From Rhodothermales bacterium (GTDB lineage: Bacteria; Bacteroidota; Rhodothermia; Rhodothermales; JANQRZ01), in contig JBDUXZ010000002.1 in NCBI GenBank assembly GCA_039944855.1, positions 1-64,000 on the forward strand: a DNA stretch of 64,000 bases. Direction: 5' to 3'. A model generated the notes under the pieces. It was given only the letters and a program-made list of their open reading frames with translations, was not told the DNA's origin and ran no database searches. This document shows, piece after piece, positions 1 through 9,065 of the stretch (the first letter of the stretch is position 1; each line of letters begins with the position of its first letter). The position numbers were made by a program, and so were the translations under genes.

Positions 1-2481
1 GAAGAGCCACAGCGCGAGGGTGTAGTCCCCGGCCGCGACGTCGAGGTCCTGCTCGATCCCCGTGTTGAGCGGGCCGTTCCCGGAGCCGAGCACGACGTAC
101 CAGTCGCCGGTGCGGGCGAAGTCGGGGCCGCCGGCGGGGGGGCCGAAGATGGGGTTGCCGCCGAGGTAGGCGCCGTTGGTCGGGGTCCAGAACGTCGTGA
201 CGCGGCCGCCCTCGAACGAGGGGTCCGCCACGATCCCGCCGCGATAGCTCGCAACGGAAGTGCTCGTCGGCGAAGCGGGCACGCTGGAGCCGTCGAAGGC
301 TACCAGGGCTTCCGCACCGGCGCGGGTTGGGGCGAGCGCCGAGGTCGGAGCCGGACCCGCCGGGTCGGCCTCGGCCACCGACGCGGTGTACGCCAGCGGG
401 CCGGCCCCCGTGTTCGAGAGCGTCAACGTCGCCGTTTCGACGTCGCCCGCCTCGATGGTGATGTCGAGTTCTTCCGGGTCCACCGACGCGATCCCGCTCG
501 GCGTGTTATCCCGCGCCCGGAACAGGTAGACCCCGCCGCCGGCGTCGACGGCGACGACGAGGTCGCCCTGCGCGTCCACGTCCGTCATCCGGTCGGACGA
601 GATCACGGCGGACGTTTCGACCGGGCTCGACGGGTCGGTCACGTCGTACTGCCGGAGGCCGAAGCCTTCGTCGGCGATGTATGCGAAGCCCTGCGAATAC
701 GCGACGCCGCTCGCGATCCCTGCGATAGCGCCCGTGCCGAGGCTCTGCGGCATCGTCGGGTCAGAGACGTCGACCACGTTGAGCCCGACCTGCCCATCGG
801 CGAGGTAGGCGCGGTTGCCGTTCAGATCGACCGACGAGAGGAAGCCGCCCACCATGTTCGTGTTGAGCTGCGCCATCGCCTCCGGGTCTGATACGTCGAC
901 CGTCACGAGGCCGCCGCCGAAGGTGGCGACGTACGCGACGTCGTCCCGCACCTGCACCCCGAATGCGTTGCTGTTCGGGTTGAAGTTGTCGAGGATGCTG
1001 AAGCTGCCCGGCTCCGCGATGTCGACGGAGATGAATTGGAAGAAGCCGTTCGCGATGAACGCCACGTCGCCCGCGAGGTCGATCCCGAAGGACTGGCTGC
1101 CCGTCGTGAAGGTGTCGAGCGCGACGGGACTCGTCGGGTCCGACACGTCGAACCGCGTGAGGCCCGTGCCCGGCGCCCCGGTCCGATCCACGACGTAGGC
1201 GATCCCGTCGCGCACGTCGGAGCCCGAGGTGTTCGGGAGCGCGTCCGCCCGGCCGACAATCTCGGCGTTCTCGGGGTCGGAGATGTCGATGATCCGGTAC
1301 TCGCCGATGAGGTCGGCGACGTAGGCGTAGTCGCCGTCGACGTGGACTTTGAAGGAGAACCCGCCGTTCTGGATGAGCGCGATCTCTTCGGGGGCCGAGA
1401 GGCTCGTCACGTCGATCACGCGGACGCCGTCGAAGCGGTTGCCGACGTAGGCCGTGTCACCAGCGCGAACGACGCTCTGGCCCGAGCCGGTGTTGCTGAA
1501 CGGCACGGAGCCGATCTCGTCAATCGCCGTGGGATCGGTGATGTCCAGCACGACGAGGCCGGCTTCGCTGGCAACGAACGCCATCGTGCCGTCGAGTTGG
1601 ATGCCGCGCACCTGGCTGCTCGCGATCCCGAACGTCCCGACCTGGGTCGGTGCGGCGGGGTTCGTCACGTCGAGGGCCGTGAGCCCAAACCCGTTGCTGA
1701 GCACGTAGGCGATGCCGTCCGCGTAGGCCACGTTCGTAGCGAAACCGGTTGTGGTGAACGAGCCGAGTACGCTCGGGCTCTCCGGGTTCGTGACGTCGAC
1801 GGTGCGGAAGCCGGCGTTGCCACCCGAGATGTACGCCGTCGTGCCGGAAACGGCCACCTTGAGGACCGACGCGCCGGAGACGGGGAGCGTCGTCACCCGC
1901 GTCGGCGCGGCGGGGTCCGAGACGTCGTACACGCTGAGGCCGGCCGTCGACGCCCCGACGTAGGCGTAATCCCCGCTCACGGCGACGCCGAAGGCCGTCT
2001 GCCCGAGCGCCTCCCCGACCACGGTGAGGTCCGCCGGATCGGAGATATCGACGATGCGAAGCCCGGCGCCGGCGGGAAAGTTGGACCGCGACGAGACGAC
2101 GTACGCGAGGTCGCCCGCGATCTGCACGTCTTGCACGACCGACTGCTCGGCGAGGATGCGGCTGAGCAGCACGGGCGCCGCCGGATCCGACACGTCGAGC
2201 GCTTCGAAGTAGCCTCCGTTCGAGCGGTAGAGCACGTCGCCGACGACAGCGATGCCACGCGTTTCTCCAGCGGCGAGGTGCTTGATGAGCGTGAGGTCAT
2301 CGCCGCTGCGGGACCGGAAGGTTCCGGCCGCCGCGCCGTCATTCAAGAGGGCATGGGGAGCGGTTTCCGGAGCAATGATGGCTTCGCCGGTCTCCGGGTG
2401 GAGCCGTTGTGCCTGAGCCTGCGACGGGGCCGCCAAGCACAGCAGTAGACCTAGCGTGAGGAAGTAGCGGGAGAAGGGCAT
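1..2481 (-). CDS. LVIVD-repeat secreted beta-propeller protein (3' end beyond window)
   Basis: An exported protein of unknown role whose C-terminus lies beyond the left edge; 827 codons are open from the ATG at 2481. Residues 1 to about 22 form a signal peptide ending near AQAQ. Residues about 60-650 carry roughly 13 repeats of 40-50 residues, each with an AYV strand followed by a GL...DVSDPxxP turn (for example GLSVYDVSDPAAP and LRIVDISDPADL). This is the LVIVD pattern, known to fold as a beta-propeller. An Ig-like stretch (about 655-720) and the start of another beta-rich domain follow. Related proteins in this phylum often end in a T9SS sorting tail, but that part is not visible. It is divergent from the T9SS protein at 2871. 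The family is clear; the ligand is unknown. Confidence 0.85.
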   Translation of the reverse strand, partial: MPFSRYFLTLGLLLCLAAPSQAQAQRLHPETGEAIIAPETAPHALLNDGAAAGTFRSRSGDDLTLIKHLAAGETRGIAVVGDVLYRSNGGYFEALDVSDPAAPVLLSRILAEQSVVQDVQIAGDLAYVVSSRSNFPAGAGLRIVDISDPADLTVVGEALGQTAFGVAVSGDYAYVGASTAGLSVYDVSDPAAPTRVTTLPVSGASVLKVAVSGTTAYISGGNAGFRTVDVTNPESPSVLGSFTTTGFATNVAYADGIAYVLSNGFGLTALDVTNPAAPTQVGTFGIASSQVRGIQLDGTMAFVASEAGLVVLDITDPTAIDEIGSVPFSNTGSGQSVVRAGDTAYVGNRFDGVRVIDVTSLSAPEEIALIQNGGFSFKVHVDGDYAYVADLIGEYRIIDISDPENAEIVGRADALPNTSGSDVRDGIAYVVDRTGAPGTGLTRFDVSDPTSPVALDTFTTGSQSFGIDLAGDVAFIANGFFQFISVDIAEPGSFSILDNFNPNSNAFGVQVRDDVAYVATFGGGLVTVDVSDPEAMAQLNTNMVGGFLSSVDLNGNRAYLADGQVGLNVVDVSDPTMPQSLGTGAIAGIASGVAYSQGFAYIADEGFGLRQYDVTDPSSPVETSAVISSDRMTDVDAQGDLVVAVDAGGGVYLFRARDNTPSGIASVDPEELDITIEAGDVETATLTLSNTGAGPLAYTASVAEADPAGPAPTSALAPTRAGAEALVAFDGSSVPASPTSTSVASYRGGIVADPSFEGGRVTTFWTPTNGAYLGGNPIFGPPAGGPDFARTGDWYVVLGSGNGPLNTGIEQDLDVAAGDYTLALWLF

Positions 2482-2870
2482 AAGGGCAAGAGGTGAGTTG
2501 GGATAGGAGTCGCCGCACGATACCTCTCAACTCCCCTAATGTCTTCACACGAATCCCACATACACGACAATTTCAAAGAAGACGGCAGCGGCGAACTGCC
2601 CGGCTAGACTTCCTCCATGTAGACGCTCGTCCCTGCCCGCCAACCCTTTGGCCAATACTCATTAATTCACAATGAGTAATGGAATGCATCAGGTTTGAAT
2701 ATTGAGCCCGGACCCTCCGCTTCGCATCGGATCGCTTGAATTTCTGGGTAGTCTTTAGCCACCCACCTCGCCCCATTTATTTCCGGGGCACGGTGCGCCG
2801 ATGCTCTTAGCAGCCCCCCACCGGCTGCGGAGCATTACCCACCCGACGCGCCACCCACCACACCCCCACG
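2482..2870. other. AT-rich divergent intergenic region
   Basis: This 389-bp spacer separates two divergent genes for exported proteins, so it should hold both promoters. It is clearly more AT-rich than the surrounding coding DNA between about 2640 and 2790. Besides the palindrome at 2656-2678, no promoter could be placed firmly and no credible small gene was seen. Confidence 0.6.
2656..2678. promoter_or_regulatory. Perfect 8-bp inverted repeat, operator-like
   Basis: TACTCATT, a 7-nt centre (AATTCAC), then AATGAGTA: a perfect inverted repeat in the AT-rich middle of the divergent spacer. The symmetry and position fit a transcription-factor site serving one or both flanking genes. There is no T-tract after it, so it does not look like a terminator. 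The binding protein is unknown. Confidence 0.45.
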
Positions 2871-3647
2871 ATGCGGACTTCCCTCCGCCGAGCCCTCTGC
2901 TCGGCCCTATTGATTTATGCCCCCGCTGTAACCGCCCAACTCGGCCCTCACTTCTCGGACTGTATCGATCCCACTGGCCAGAACGCCTCCCTCATCCTCC
3001 CGCGTGACGCAGTCATCACCGTCTCCCCAGACTCGGTGGCCATCGATCCCGTCGCTTCCGACGACGAACTCGCCGTCCTCACCCCCGAAGGGGCCTGCGC
3101 CGGCACACTCACGTGGGACGCGGAGATGAACGCCACAGCGATGGCCGTGTGGGAAGACAACCCGGTGACGGCGCTCAAAGACGGCTTCGTCCCCGGCGAC
3201 ACGCTGCGGTACGGCCTGTGGGATGCCTCGTCCGGCCGCGAAGTCCAAGGATCGGTCGTCCGGTACGAACCCTACGCCGACCCCTCCGGCATCTTCTCCC
3301 CGGAGGCGGTGTATTTCGTCGCCGAGCTCGCATTCGGCGAGACGATGGTCGCCACCGGCGATGACGAGGCGCCCGAGTTCGCCTTCACGTTCGAGCCGAA
3401 CTACCCCAACCCGTTCGCCACGAGCACGACGTTCCGGTACGCTATTCCCGAGACCACCCACGTCCGCCTCGAGGTCTACGACCTCCTCGGCCGCCGCGTC
3501 GCGACGCTCGCCGACGAGGACGCGCTGCCGGGGTGGCACGAGCGGCGCTTCGACGCCGACGGACTCGCGAATGGTGCCTACATCGCGCGCCTCACGGCCG
3601 GTACTCACTCCGATACGCAGCGAATCACACTTCTTCGCGGGCGCTAA
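2871..3647 (+). CDS. Secreted protein with T9SS type A C-terminal sorting domain
   Basis: A 258-residue exported protein. Residues 1-23 are a signal peptide ending AVTAQ. The middle part (about 30-165) is not recognised; it is acidic, with short beta-rich stretches. Residues about 172-258 are a T9SS C-terminal sorting domain: NYPNPFATSTTFRY, then VRLEVYDLLGRRVATL, then NGAYIARL. In T9SS substrates this tail directs passage across the outer membrane and is removed or used for anchoring. The stop codon overlaps the 3' end of the convergent MBL gene by 4 bp. The sorting tail is secure; the function of the mature part is unknown. Confidence 0.85.
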   Translation: MRTSLRRALCSALLIYAPAVTAQLGPHFSDCIDPTGQNASLILPRDAVITVSPDSVAIDPVASDDELAVLTPEGACAGTLTWDAEMNATAMAVWEDNPVTALKDGFVPGDTLRYGLWDASSGREVQGSVVRYEPYADPSGIFSPEAVYFVAELAFGETMVATGDDEAPEFAFTFEPNYPNPFATSTTFRYAIPETTHVRLEVYDLLGRRVATLADEDALPGWHERRFDADGLANGAYIARLTAGTHSDTQRITLLRGR

Positions 3648-4294
3648 CGCACCGCGCCGGTGTCCGCGAGAAACGGGTTCGTCCGCCGCTCGTGGCCGAC
3701 CGTCGTGGACGGCCCGTGGCCGGAGTACACGACCGTGTCGTCGGGCAGCGTCAGCAACTGGGACTGGATCGCGTTGAGGAGCGTCGGCATTGAGCCCTGC
3801 CACAGATCGGTCCGGCCGATCGAGCCCTGGAAGAGCGCATCGCCGCTGACGACGAAGCCGTTCGCAGCGTCGTAGAAGCTGACGGAGCCGGGCGAGTGGC
3901 CGGGCGTGTGGCGGATCTGCCACGTCGCGTTCCCGAACTGGATCGGCTCGCCCGCTTCGAGTGAGGCGTCGGGCGTCGGCGGCCGCTCCAGTTCGACGCC
4001 GAACATCCGCGCTTGCAGTTCGGCGCCTTCGAGGAGCGGGAGATCGGCGGCGTGGAGCTTCCACGTCATCCCGAACTGCCGGGCGAAGAAGGCGCAGCCG
4101 AGGATGTGGTCGATGTGGGCGTGCGTGAGGAGGAGGTGGCGGATGGTGAGGCCGTTGCGCGTGATGTAGTCGAGCACGGTCTGCTTCTCGGCCTCGGTCG
4201 CGGTGCCGGGGTCGATGAGTACGGCGTCGCCCGCGTCGTGGCAGACGTAGCAATTCTCGGCGAAGGGGCTAACGACGAAGGGTTTGACGGTCAT
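3644..4294 (-). CDS. MBL-fold metallo-hydrolase, glyoxalase II-like
   Basis: A 216-residue cytoplasmic metallo-beta-lactamase-fold hydrolase. The metal motif is THAHIDHILG, followed by TPGHSPGS, a bridging-aspartate region VVSGDALFQGSIGRTD and a final histidine in VYSGHGP. This is the short, single-domain type usually annotated as hydroxyacylglutathione hydrolase-like, acting on small thioesters. The ATG at 4294 was chosen because it begins directly with the fold (MTVKPFVVSPFAENCYV). An open frame continues 48 residues upstream, but that part is low-complexity and runs into the promoter region. It is divergent from the metallophosphoesterase at 4383. The substrate cannot be told from sequence. 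Confidence 0.88.
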   Translation of the reverse strand: MTVKPFVVSPFAENCYVCHDAGDAVLIDPGTATEAEKQTVLDYITRNGLTIRHLLLTHAHIDHILGCAFFARQFGMTWKLHAADLPLLEGAELQARMFGVELERPPTPDASLEAGEPIQFGNATWQIRHTPGHSPGSVSFYDAANGFVVSGDALFQGSIGRTDLWQGSMPTLLNAIQSQLLTLPDDTVVYSGHGPSTTVGHERRTNPFLADTGAVR

Positions 4295-4382
4295 GGATCG
4301 GGGGTCCGGATGCGGGCTGTAAATATCGTGTGGGGGCGGGGTGCCGGGTGAACCGGCGTGTGCCCGCCGCGTTCGGGGTGCC

Positions 4383-5660
4383 ATGCGGATTCTTTTGCCC
4401 ATCGCTCTTCTCTCGCTCGCGGCCCTGCTCGTGGACACGTACGTCTACCGCAACTGGCGGCGCTTCGCGATTCGGCGACCGCGCGCCCGGTGGACGCTGC
4501 CCGTCTACCGCGCGCTGATGGCCGCGATGCCGCTCGTGCTCCCGCTCTATTTCTCGCTCTCGAACTGGTGGGCGGTGGAGCCGAAGGCGGTGCGGTTCGT
4601 CATCGTCGGGCTGTGGCTGACGTGGTACGTGCCGAAGGGGGTGATCGCCGCCGCGCTCGCGCTCAAAGACTTTGGGCGGTTCGCGATGTGGCTGTTCGCG
4701 TGGTTCAAGCGCCAGCCCGCGCTCGTGCCCGCCGGTGGGGCTGCGGAAGACCGCCTCGAGCCGCTCGACCTCACGGACATGAAGCGGATCAGCCGGGGCG
4801 AGTTCCTCCGGCAGATGGGCTGGACGGCGGCGAGCGTCCCGTTCGTGTTCGTCGGCTACAGCGTCTTCCGCGGGCTCTACGACTTCGACGTTCGGCGCGT
4901 GGACGTGCCGATCCCCGGCCTGCCGCGCGCGTTCGACGGCCTCCGCATCGCGCAGCTCTCCGACCTCCACGCCGGCAGCCTGTTCTCCGCGAAGCCGATG
5001 GAGGAGGCCGTGGACCTCGTCCTCGCAGAAAAACCCGACCTCGTCGCGATCACGGGCGACTACGTCAACCACGACGCTGCCGAAGCTCCGATCCTCCTCC
5101 CCGCCCTCGACCGGCTGCGCGCCCCGCTCGGCGTCTTCGGCTCGCTCGGCAACCACGACCACTACGCCGACGTGCGCGACGTGGCCCGCCGCGTGAACGC
5201 GACCGCCGTCGACCTCCTCGTGAACGACGGCCGCACGCTCGCCGTGGACGGGGCGCGACTGCACGTCGTCGGCACGGACAACACCGGCTTCGGGCAGCGC
5301 CACGGCGACCTCGGTGCGGCGATGCGAAGCGTCCGCCCGAACGGCGACGACGCGACGGTGCTGCTCGCGCACGACCCAACGTTCTGGGACAACACCGTCC
5401 GCCCGAGCGGCCACGCCGTCGACCTCACGCTCGCGGGGCACACGCACGGCGGGCAGGTCGGCTTCGAGTTCGGGCCGGCGCGGTGGAGTCTCGCGCGTGT
5501 GATGTACCCGCGCTGGGCCGGGCTCTACGGCGAGCCGCTCACACCAGACGGCGACGGCCGGCAGTTCCTCTACGTGAACCGGGGGCTCGGGACGGTCGGC
5601 CCGCCGGTGCGGCTGGGCATCCGGCCGGAAATCACGATCTTGACGCTGCGCCGCGTGTGA
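4383..5660 (+). CDS. Membrane-anchored calcineurin-like metallophosphoesterase
   Basis: A 425-residue protein with hydrophobic N-terminal segments (residues 1-20, 40-60 and 65-90) and a C-terminal phosphoesterase domain from about residue 170. The two-metal motifs appear in order: LSDLHAGS, ITGDYVNHD, GSLGNHDHY and LAGHTHGGQ. This layout matches the YaeI/YkoQ type of membrane-attached phosphoesterase, whose known members cleave phosphodiester or phosphoanhydride bonds of lipids. The ATG at 4383 starts the first membrane segment; an upstream GTG in frame at 4341 is less likely. It probably shares a transcript with the LptF/G-like permease that begins 8 bp downstream, so an envelope-lipid role is plausible but inferred. 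Confidence 0.88.
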   Translation: MRILLPIALLSLAALLVDTYVYRNWRRFAIRRPRARWTLPVYRALMAAMPLVLPLYFSLSNWWAVEPKAVRFVIVGLWLTWYVPKGVIAAALALKDFGRFAMWLFAWFKRQPALVPAGGAAEDRLEPLDLTDMKRISRGEFLRQMGWTAASVPFVFVGYSVFRGLYDFDVRRVDVPIPGLPRAFDGLRIAQLSDLHAGSLFSAKPMEEAVDLVLAEKPDLVAITGDYVNHDAAEAPILLPALDRLRAPLGVFGSLGNHDHYADVRDVARRVNATAVDLLVNDGRTLAVDGARLHVVGTDNTGFGQRHGDLGAAMRSVRPNGDDATVLLAHDPTFWDNTVRPSGHAVDLTLAGHTHGGQVGFEFGPARWSLARVMYPRWAGLYGEPLTPDGDGRQFLYVNRGLGTVGPPVRLGIRPEITILTLRRV

Positions 5661-5668
5661 CGAGCCCT

Positions 5669-7282
5669 ATGAAACGATTGCATCGGATGTTGCTGGCGAA
5701 CCTGCCGGGGCCGTTTGTCGCGGCCTTCGGGACGCTGCTGTTCCTGCTCCTGATGCAGTTCCTCATCAACTACCTCCCCGAGCTCGTCGGGCGCGGGCTG
5801 CCGGCGTCGGTGATCGCGGAGCTGATCGCGTACAGCCTCGCGTACATGGTCGTGCTCGCCGTGCCGATGGCGGTGCTCGTCTCGACGCTCCTCGTGTTCG
5901 CGCGGCTGGCGGAGTCGCAGGCGTACGCCGTCGCCAAGAGCGCGGGGATCTCGCTCTTCGGGCTGGCGTGGCCGGTCCTGCTCGCGAGCGTGTTCGTGGC
6001 GGGCGCGATGATGGTCTTCAACAACGACGTGCTGCCGGAGGCGAACTACCGGATGAAGGGGCTGTGGCAGGACATCCGCGAGAAGAAGCCCGGCTTCGAG
6101 CTGGAGCCCGGCGTGTTCTACGACGGCATCCAGGGCTACGCGATCCGCGTGGCCGACACGCCGGCCGAGTCGAACGCGCTCGACGAGGTGCTGATCTTCG
6201 ACGAGTCGGAAGCGGGGCAGCGGACGACGATCACGGCCGAGCGCGGCGAGCTCGAAACCCTGCCCGGCGGGAGCGCGCTCCAGATGACGCTCTACGACGG
6301 CGAGATCCACCGGCTCGGCCACGTCCGCGACGACGGCCGCCGCACCGAGCGCTACGAGCGCGTCCTCTTCGACCGCCACCGCCTCCGCCTCGACCTCTCC
6401 GACCTCGCCTTCGAGCGGCGCGACACCGAGAGCACGTCGCGCAGCGACCGGACGATGCGCACGAGCCAGATGATCGCCCTCGTCGACTCCCTCGACGCGA
6501 ACGCGGCGGCGCGGACGGCGACGCTCCGCGACCAACTTGCGGCCCTCGGCCGGCCTCCGAACGAGGCGGTGCCGCAGCGCACGACGGCGCTGCCCAACTT
6601 CGCCGAGTTGACGCAGCAGCTCGCCGCCCGCAAAGCCGCCGCCACGGGCGAGCCGCTGCCGGACAGCGTCCCAACGACACCGACCGCCTCCCCGTTCACC
6701 GCATCGGCCCTCCGCGCCTCCGACGCCGCGAGGGAGACCGCGCCCGATACGCTCGCGGAGTCGCTGACCGATTCGCTCGCAGCGGCCGACACGCTGAGCG
6801 CCCCGTCCCGCCCCATCCTCGCCGGGCTCGACGATGCCGGGCAGCAGGCCGTGTACCAACTCGCCGCGCAGCGGATGCGGTCGGTCAAGAGCGAGATCGA
6901 CGCGGCGCAGAACGCGCTCCGCTGGGAGCGCCAGCGCGCCGACCGCTACCGCGTCGAGATCTACAAGAAGTACTCGATGGCCGTGGCGTGCGTGGTGTTC
7001 GTCCTCATCGGCATCCCGCTCGGGCTCTCGGTGCGGCGGGGCGGGCTCGGCGTCGTCGGCACGCTCGCCGTCGGGATCTTCCTGTTCTATTGGATCACGC
7101 TCGTGCAGGGCGAGAAGCTGGCCGACCGCGACCTGCTCCAGCCGTGGGTCGGGATGTGGGCGGCGAACGCGCTCATCGGCGGGCTCGGCCTCTACCTCCT
7201 CGTCCGGGAGTCGCGCGACCCCGCCTCCCGCGACCCGCTCAAGCGCCTCCTCGCCCGCTTCCGCCCGACGCCGACGCGCTGA
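5669..7282 (+). CDS. LptF/LptG (YjgP/YjgQ) family permease
   Basis: A 537-residue inner-membrane permease. It has three N-terminal membrane helices (about residues 10-40, 55-85 and 100-120), a long periplasmic beta-jellyroll region, and three C-terminal helices (about residues 435-510). In the Lpt system LptF and LptG with LptB2 extract lipopolysaccharide from the inner membrane and feed the LptC-A-D bridge. The periplasmic part is extended by a low-complexity Ala/Thr/Ser/Asp-rich insert (about residues 285-395), which makes it longer than the usual 360-residue enterobacterial protein. Such long forms occur in Bacteroidota. It starts 8 bp after the phosphoesterase gene. F cannot be told from G here. 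Confidence 0.88.
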   Translation: MKRLHRMLLANLPGPFVAAFGTLLFLLLMQFLINYLPELVGRGLPASVIAELIAYSLAYMVVLAVPMAVLVSTLLVFARLAESQAYAVAKSAGISLFGLAWPVLLASVFVAGAMMVFNNDVLPEANYRMKGLWQDIREKKPGFELEPGVFYDGIQGYAIRVADTPAESNALDEVLIFDESEAGQRTTITAERGELETLPGGSALQMTLYDGEIHRLGHVRDDGRRTERYERVLFDRHRLRLDLSDLAFERRDTESTSRSDRTMRTSQMIALVDSLDANAAARTATLRDQLAALGRPPNEAVPQRTTALPNFAELTQQLAARKAAATGEPLPDSVPTTPTASPFTASALRASDAARETAPDTLAESLTDSLAAADTLSAPSRPILAGLDDAGQQAVYQLAAQRMRSVKSEIDAAQNALRWERQRADRYRVEIYKKYSMAVACVVFVLIGIPLGLSVRRGGLGVVGTLAVGIFLFYWITLVQGEKLADRDLLQPWVGMWAANALIGGLGLYLLVRESRDPASRDPLKRLLARFRPTPTR

Positions 7283-7306
7283 GACGAGGACCCGCCGTCC
7301 TCACGC

Positions 7307-7330
7307 AGACGCAGCGTGCTGCGTCTCTAC
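7307..7330. repeat. Palindromic repeat of the GTAG-ended family (partial)
   Basis: AGACGCAGC, a 2-nt centre, then GCTGCGTCT followed by CTAC. It matches the perfect palindrome at 59551-59578 except that the left GTAG end is lost and the central dinucleotide is GT instead of AT. It lies in the 90-bp gap between the permease and rsmI. Confidence 0.7.
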
Positions 7331-7372
7331 CTTCCCCTCGTCCCGAACCCTTCTCCCTTTATCCTTCACGAC

Positions 7373-8047
7373 GTGCTCGTCCTCGTCCCCACCCCCGTCG
7401 GCAACCTCGAAGACGTGACGCTGCGTGCGCTCCGCGTGCTGAAGGAGGCCGCCCTCATCGCCTGCGAGGACACGCGCACGAGCGGCGTCTTCCTCGACCA
7501 CTACGGCATCGAGACGCCGCGCACGAGCTACCACGACCACAACGAGCGGCAGAAGGCGCCCTACCTCGTCGAGCGGATGCAGGCGGGCGAGACCGTCGCG
7601 CTCATCACCGACGCCGGCAGCCCCGGCATCTCCGACCCCGGCTTCTACCTCGTCCGCGAGTGCGTCCGCGCCGGCGTCCGCATCGAGGCCCTCCCCGGCC
7701 CGACGGCGTTCGTCCCGGCCCTCACCGCCAGCGGGCTGCCGACGGACCGGTTCGTGTTCGAGGGCTTCCTCCCGCCGAAGAAGGGTCGGCAGACGCGGCT
7801 CAAAGAGCTGGCCGAGGACCCGCGCACGCTCGTGCTCTACGAGTCGCCGCACCGCCTCGTGAAGACGCTCGGCCAGCTCGCCGAGCACTTCGGCGCGGAC
7901 CGGCCGGCGGCCGTGGCTCGGGAACTGACGAAGAAGTTCGAGGAGGTCGAGCGCGGAACGCTCGCCGAACTCGGCGTGTTGTTTGGCGAGCGCGCGAAGG
8001 TGCGCGGCGAAATCGTGCTCGTCGTCGGCGGCCGTCCCTCGCCGTGA
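7373..8047 (+). CDS. rsmI: 16S rRNA (cytidine1402-2'-O)-methyltransferase RsmI
   Basis: A 224-residue SAM-dependent methyltransferase of the tetrapyrrole-methylase fold. Family motifs: LVPTPVGNLEDVTLRAL at the N-terminus, CEDTRTSGVFLDHYGI, LITDAGSPGISDPGF, ALPGPTAFVPALTASGL, and FVFEGFLPPKK followed by LVLYESPHRL. RsmI methylates the 2'-O of C1402 in the decoding centre of 16S rRNA. The GTG at 7373 was chosen because the family begins right at the first beta-strand; the open frame upstream (from 7316) runs through the palindromic repeat and is unlikely to be coding. The short C-terminus, without the extra tail of the E. coli enzyme, is common in this phylum. Confidence 0.93.
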   Translation: MLVLVPTPVGNLEDVTLRALRVLKEAALIACEDTRTSGVFLDHYGIETPRTSYHDHNERQKAPYLVERMQAGETVALITDAGSPGISDPGFYLVRECVRAGVRIEALPGPTAFVPALTASGLPTDRFVFEGFLPPKKGRQTRLKELAEDPRTLVLYESPHRLVKTLGQLAEHFGADRPAAVARELTKKFEEVERGTLAELGVLFGERAKVRGEIVLVVGGRPSP

Positions 8048-8095
8048 GCGGTGCGTGCGGACCGTACCTTATCTCCTCCCCCTCTCCCCGCTGCC

Positions 8096-8638
8096 ATGAA
8101 GCCGCTCTTTCTCCTGCTCATGCTGGCCCTCGCCTCGGCCCCCGCCGCGTGCGCCCAGTCCACCACGTCCGCGTCCGAAGTCCCCATTTCGCCTGATACC
8201 GTTATGACCCGTGCCGAGAAAAGCGTCGCCGACATCGTGCAGACCGACGGCGTCCACATCGTCCACTTCTGGGCCCCGTGGTGCGACAACTCCATCGCCG
8301 AACTGCGGAACGGGTGGTACGAACTCGTCGAGCGCCACCCCGACGTGTCGTTCACGTTCGTCACGATCTGGAACGACGGCGAGAGTGGGCGCGAGGCGAT
8401 GACGCGGTTCGGCCTGCCCGAGCGCGTCGTCGAAGTGACGCAGCCGGACTTCGGCCCGAGCGACGACAAAGCGCAGCGGCGGCGGACGTTTCTCGGCCTC
8501 CCCGTCACGTGGATCCCGACGACGTGGGTGTTCCACCAGGGCGGCGAACTCGCCTACGCCTTCAACTACGGTGAGATCGAGATGGAGCAGATCGACCGAG
8601 CGATTGCCGGCGCCCGCTCCGACTGGCCGCACGACTGA
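8096..8638 (+). CDS. Exported thioredoxin-fold protein with CxxS motif
   Basis: A 180-residue exported thioredoxin-like protein. Residues 1-20 are a signal peptide ending AAACAQ-like; a lipoprotein site at that Cys is possible but a poor match. The active-site loop is HFWAPWCDNSIAEL, so only the N-terminal cysteine of the usual CxxC is kept (C-D-N-S). A cis-proline strand is seen near VTWIPTTWVF. CxxS thioredoxin folds can form stable mixed disulfides or act as isomerase-like proteins rather than dithiol reductases. A TACCTT box 25 bp upstream of the ATG suggests its own promoter. The fold is secure; the redox role is inferred. Confidence 0.82.
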   Translation: MKPLFLLLMLALASAPAACAQSTTSASEVPISPDTVMTRAEKSVADIVQTDGVHIVHFWAPWCDNSIAELRNGWYELVERHPDVSFTFVTIWNDGESGREAMTRFGLPERVVEVTQPDFGPSDDKAQRRRTFLGLPVTWIPTTWVFHQGGELAYAFNYGEIEMEQIDRAIAGARSDWPHD

Positions 8639-8644
8639 GCACGA

Positions 8645-8980
8645 GTGCCTGACTTCGTCGCCACCGTATTCGGGATGTGGCTGGCAGCCGCCATGGGCGT
8701 CTCGGTCGCTCTGGTTCTCGACTTCGCTCTGCTCGTCGCTGCGGAGAACCGCCTGCCTTTCGCGCGTAGCTTCGCTCCGGGAGCGATTTGGCTCGTGTAC
8801 CGGATCGTGTTCAACATCGGCATCATCCTCACGAACGCGACGCTTGTTTTCCTCTTCGCGACAGACGTAGTCCCACTCGCTGACCTGTCACGGGGGACAC
8901 TCTGGCTGCATATATCGGCCACGGTCCCGGCGTTGTGGTTGGGAGGAGCCGCGTTCATCGCCATGCGGCATTCCCGATAG
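8645..8980 (+). CDS. Small four-helix membrane protein, unknown
   Basis: A 111-residue protein with about four hydrophobic segments (residues 5-32, 45-70, 68-80 and 88-105), so a polytopic inner-membrane protein. No family is recognised. The start is taken as the GTG at 8645, six bases after the thioredoxin-like gene; an internal ATG at about 8674 would remove part of the first helix. Tight spacing suggests co-transcription with the thioredoxin-like gene. Coding potential rests on an uninterrupted frame with membrane-like composition, so it is less certain than its neighbours. Confidence 0.6.
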   Translation: MPDFVATVFGMWLAAAMGVSVALVLDFALLVAAENRLPFARSFAPGAIWLVYRIVFNIGIILTNATLVFLFATDVVPLADLSRGTLWLHISATVPALWLGGAAFIAMRHSR

Positions 8981-9065
8981 TGATCCTGTGCTTCGCTGTT
9001 ACGCTGATGCTCCGGCGCCGGAGGCTACCCTCCCTTCCACGCACGCAGACCCTCGCCTGCCCCCG

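Noticed and set aside
1036-2448. Long plus-strand open frame opposite the LVIVD-repeat gene
   Set aside because: It is antisense to a gene with clear repeats and signal peptide; its product is Arg/Val/Asp/Glu-rich with no domain, as expected for a shadow frame in high-GC DNA.
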